A DNA stretch of 64,000 nt from Fulvia fulva (lineage: Eukaryota > Ascomycota > Dothideomycetes > Mycosphaerellales > Mycosphaerellaceae). Made by a program: the position numbers and the translations under genes. This document shows positions 62,945-64,000 of this stretch, piece after piece (position 1 is the stretch's first letter; each line of letters opens with the position of its first letter). The DNA lies in contig NC_063018.1 in assembly GCF_020509005.1 (NCBI RefSeq), positions 3,844,001 through 3,908,000 of the forward strand, written 5' to 3'. The notes under the pieces are model-generated. The model made no database searches. It was not told where the DNA came from and saw nothing but the letters and a program-made list of their open reading frames with translations.

Positions 62945-64000
62945 CTATTGGCGGTTACCAGCGAAGCGATCACGGGTGAGAGTCTGATCCATGCCAGTGA
63001 TGGAGATGCCGCGACTGCGACGACGCTTGGAGAAGACTGGAGAGGCAGTTTTGCTGATGCCTGCATTGGTCATGTCCAGATTTTGACTCTGACGTTGCTT
63101 ACGCGCAGGAGTCATTGGTGTATTGGCCGCCGCACGGCGACCTTTTTGAAGCGCGTTGGCTTCATGGCGTTGCGCACGTTGCGATGGGTTCACCGGCAGC
63201 GATGTCACTTGTCGGACGTGATGCTGATTGTTGCGGAAGGACGAGACGAGACCACGCTGTTGCTCGAGATGACCCAGGAGGCCATTGCTTGTGCCTGGGC
63301 GAGAGTAGACTGGCGAGTCGAAGACGGCATCGCTGAATGTTGACTGAGTAGGCGAGAAGACATCCGATGCAGATTGTGGCTCCTCCTCGTCATCGGAGTC
63401 ATCGTCCCTGATCTGGAGGAAATCCTCCATCTGGACGTCGCTCTCATATTCGCTCTCCTCGTCATTAGTCATGGCTGCTGAGACCATTGATGATTGCATG
63501 CTGTCGCTCCTACTGGGAACCAGCAATTCATCGGCGATACCGTTCTCGTCATTGTTGCGGAGGAAGTCGAGGTTGCCGTCAAACATAGTTCCAAGAGTCG
63601 AGCGAGCAGTCAGTGGTCGGAACGGAGCTTTCGCGGGGCGAGGGGTGGCGCATGTCCAGGAGACAGAACCTCCAGGACTGCCATCACGACTGCCCACGGC
63701 TTGACGTGCGCGCTCCCAGTAAGCACGCTCTTCAGCAGGAGGCTTAGTTGGACAGACAAGTTTGACACCACTACCTTTGATGTCGGCAGTCACGGTGGCA
63801 CGTGTTGGGTCGCGTGCGAATGTGCCCATCTTGGGTCGGCCATTGCTCTTTGGCGTAGTCGCCGAAGCTTTGCCAGAGTTGCCACGTGCCATCACAGGCG
63901 GTGAACGCTTGCTGGGTACCGGCGTGCTCGGTTCGCTGGCGGGTGTGTTGGCAGGTGCGACCTTGCCGTTTCGTGCCTCGCATGCAGCTTTGATTGCAAG
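62945..64000 (-). CDS. Ser/Arg-rich hypothetical protein, 5' end outside window
   Basis: The minus-strand frame is open from the right edge to TGA/TAA at 62945, about 350 codons, and no start is needed inside the window. The visible part begins with a Pro/Ser-rich stretch ('PASEPSTPVPSKRS'), then a conserved-looking core 'CPTKPPAEERAYWERARQAV', 'STLGTMFDGNLDFLRNND', and a long acidic/Ser stretch ('ESEYESDVQMEDFLQIRDDD'). It ends with a basic C-terminus 'FSKRRRSRGISITGMDQTL'. No domain, signal or membrane helix was seen. Probably nuclear; function unknown. Confidence 0.7.
   Translation of the reverse strand, partial: LAIKAACEARNGKVAPANTPASEPSTPVPSKRSPPVMARGNSGKASATTPKSNGRPKMGTFARDPTRATVTADIKGSGVKLVCPTKPPAEERAYWERARQAVGSRDGSPGGSVSWTCATPRPAKAPFRPLTARSTLGTMFDGNLDFLRNNDENGIADELLVPSRSDSMQSSMVSAAMTNDEESEYESDVQMEDFLQIRDDDSDDEEEPQSASDVFSPTQSTFSDAVFDSPVYSRPGTSNGLLGHLEQQRGLVSSFRNNQHHVRQVTSLPVNPSQRAQRHEANALQKGRRAAANTPMTPARKQRQSQNLDMTNAGISKTASPVFSKRRRSRGISITGMDQTLTRDRFAGNRQ

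Noticed and set aside
1..64000. tRNA or rRNA genes
   Set aside because: I looked for T-loop (GTTCRA) contexts with matching stems and found none convincing by eye. A tRNAscan-type search would be needed to exclude them.

Overview
The window is nuclear DNA of a filamentous ascomycete, most likely a dothideomycete (possibly Mycosphaerellales; this placement is inference from gene style, not from a database search). The evidence is a set of split genes with short GT..AG introns of about 47-110 nt carrying CTAAC/CTGAC-like branch sites. Typical fungal families are present: RTA1, DUF3176, CFEM-like GPI protein, HVA1-TUDOR, berberine-bridge-type oxidase, GMC oxidoreductases, Kes1/Osh4, CSC1 and Nhp6. 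Gene density is moderate, intergenic gaps reach 2 kb, and no intact transposon was seen.

Layout. 0-12.4 kb: an edge-truncated GNAT gene, an F-box-like gene with an in-frame stop, an AGP2-like permease, a coiled-coil/His-repeat protein, a second GNAT, a large hypothetical protein, and a five-exon alcohol oxidase whose first intron is GC-AG. 12.9-14.3 kb: a nine-exon gene for a secreted Asn/Gly-rich repeat protein. Each repeat sits in its own exon, several repeats carry dibasic Kex2-type sites, and the repeat exons are joined by phase-1 introns; this is the most unusual locus in the window. 16-25 kb: a SnoaL-like protein, an OXLD-type mitochondrial protein, an FAD oxidase with an in-frame TAG, an HVA1-TUDOR protein, a carboxylesterase with a frameshift and an in-frame TAA, and an intact short-chain dehydrogenase. 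25-34.6 kb: a domesticated Ty1/copia protease-like protein, a small 'PAELRN' protein, a membrane-anchored aspartic-protease-like protein without catalytic Asp, a DUF3176 protein and a Kes1/Osh4 lipid-transfer protein.

34.7-49.3 kb: an ~80-bp minisatellite with one stray unit 7 kb away, a second ~120-bp array, a single-pass microprotein, a tail-anchored-type protein, a Myb/SANT-like nuclear protein, a CFEM-like GPI-anchored wall protein, a membrane-anchored GMC dehydrogenase and a Cys-rich secreted protein with a duplicated promoter segment. 50.6-64 kb: a CSC1/OSCA-type channel, Nhp6, a conserved hypothetical gene interrupted by TAA, a small secreted protein, an RTA1-type 7TM protein and an edge-truncated Ser-rich protein.

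Functionally the window mixes housekeeping genes (NHP6, KES1, CSC1, OXLD) with an accessory, secretion- and oxidation-oriented set. Four separate loci each carry a lone nonsense codon in an otherwise well preserved frame. That points either to recent gene decay in this strain or to base errors in the assembly, and the two can only be told apart with reads or sister strains.
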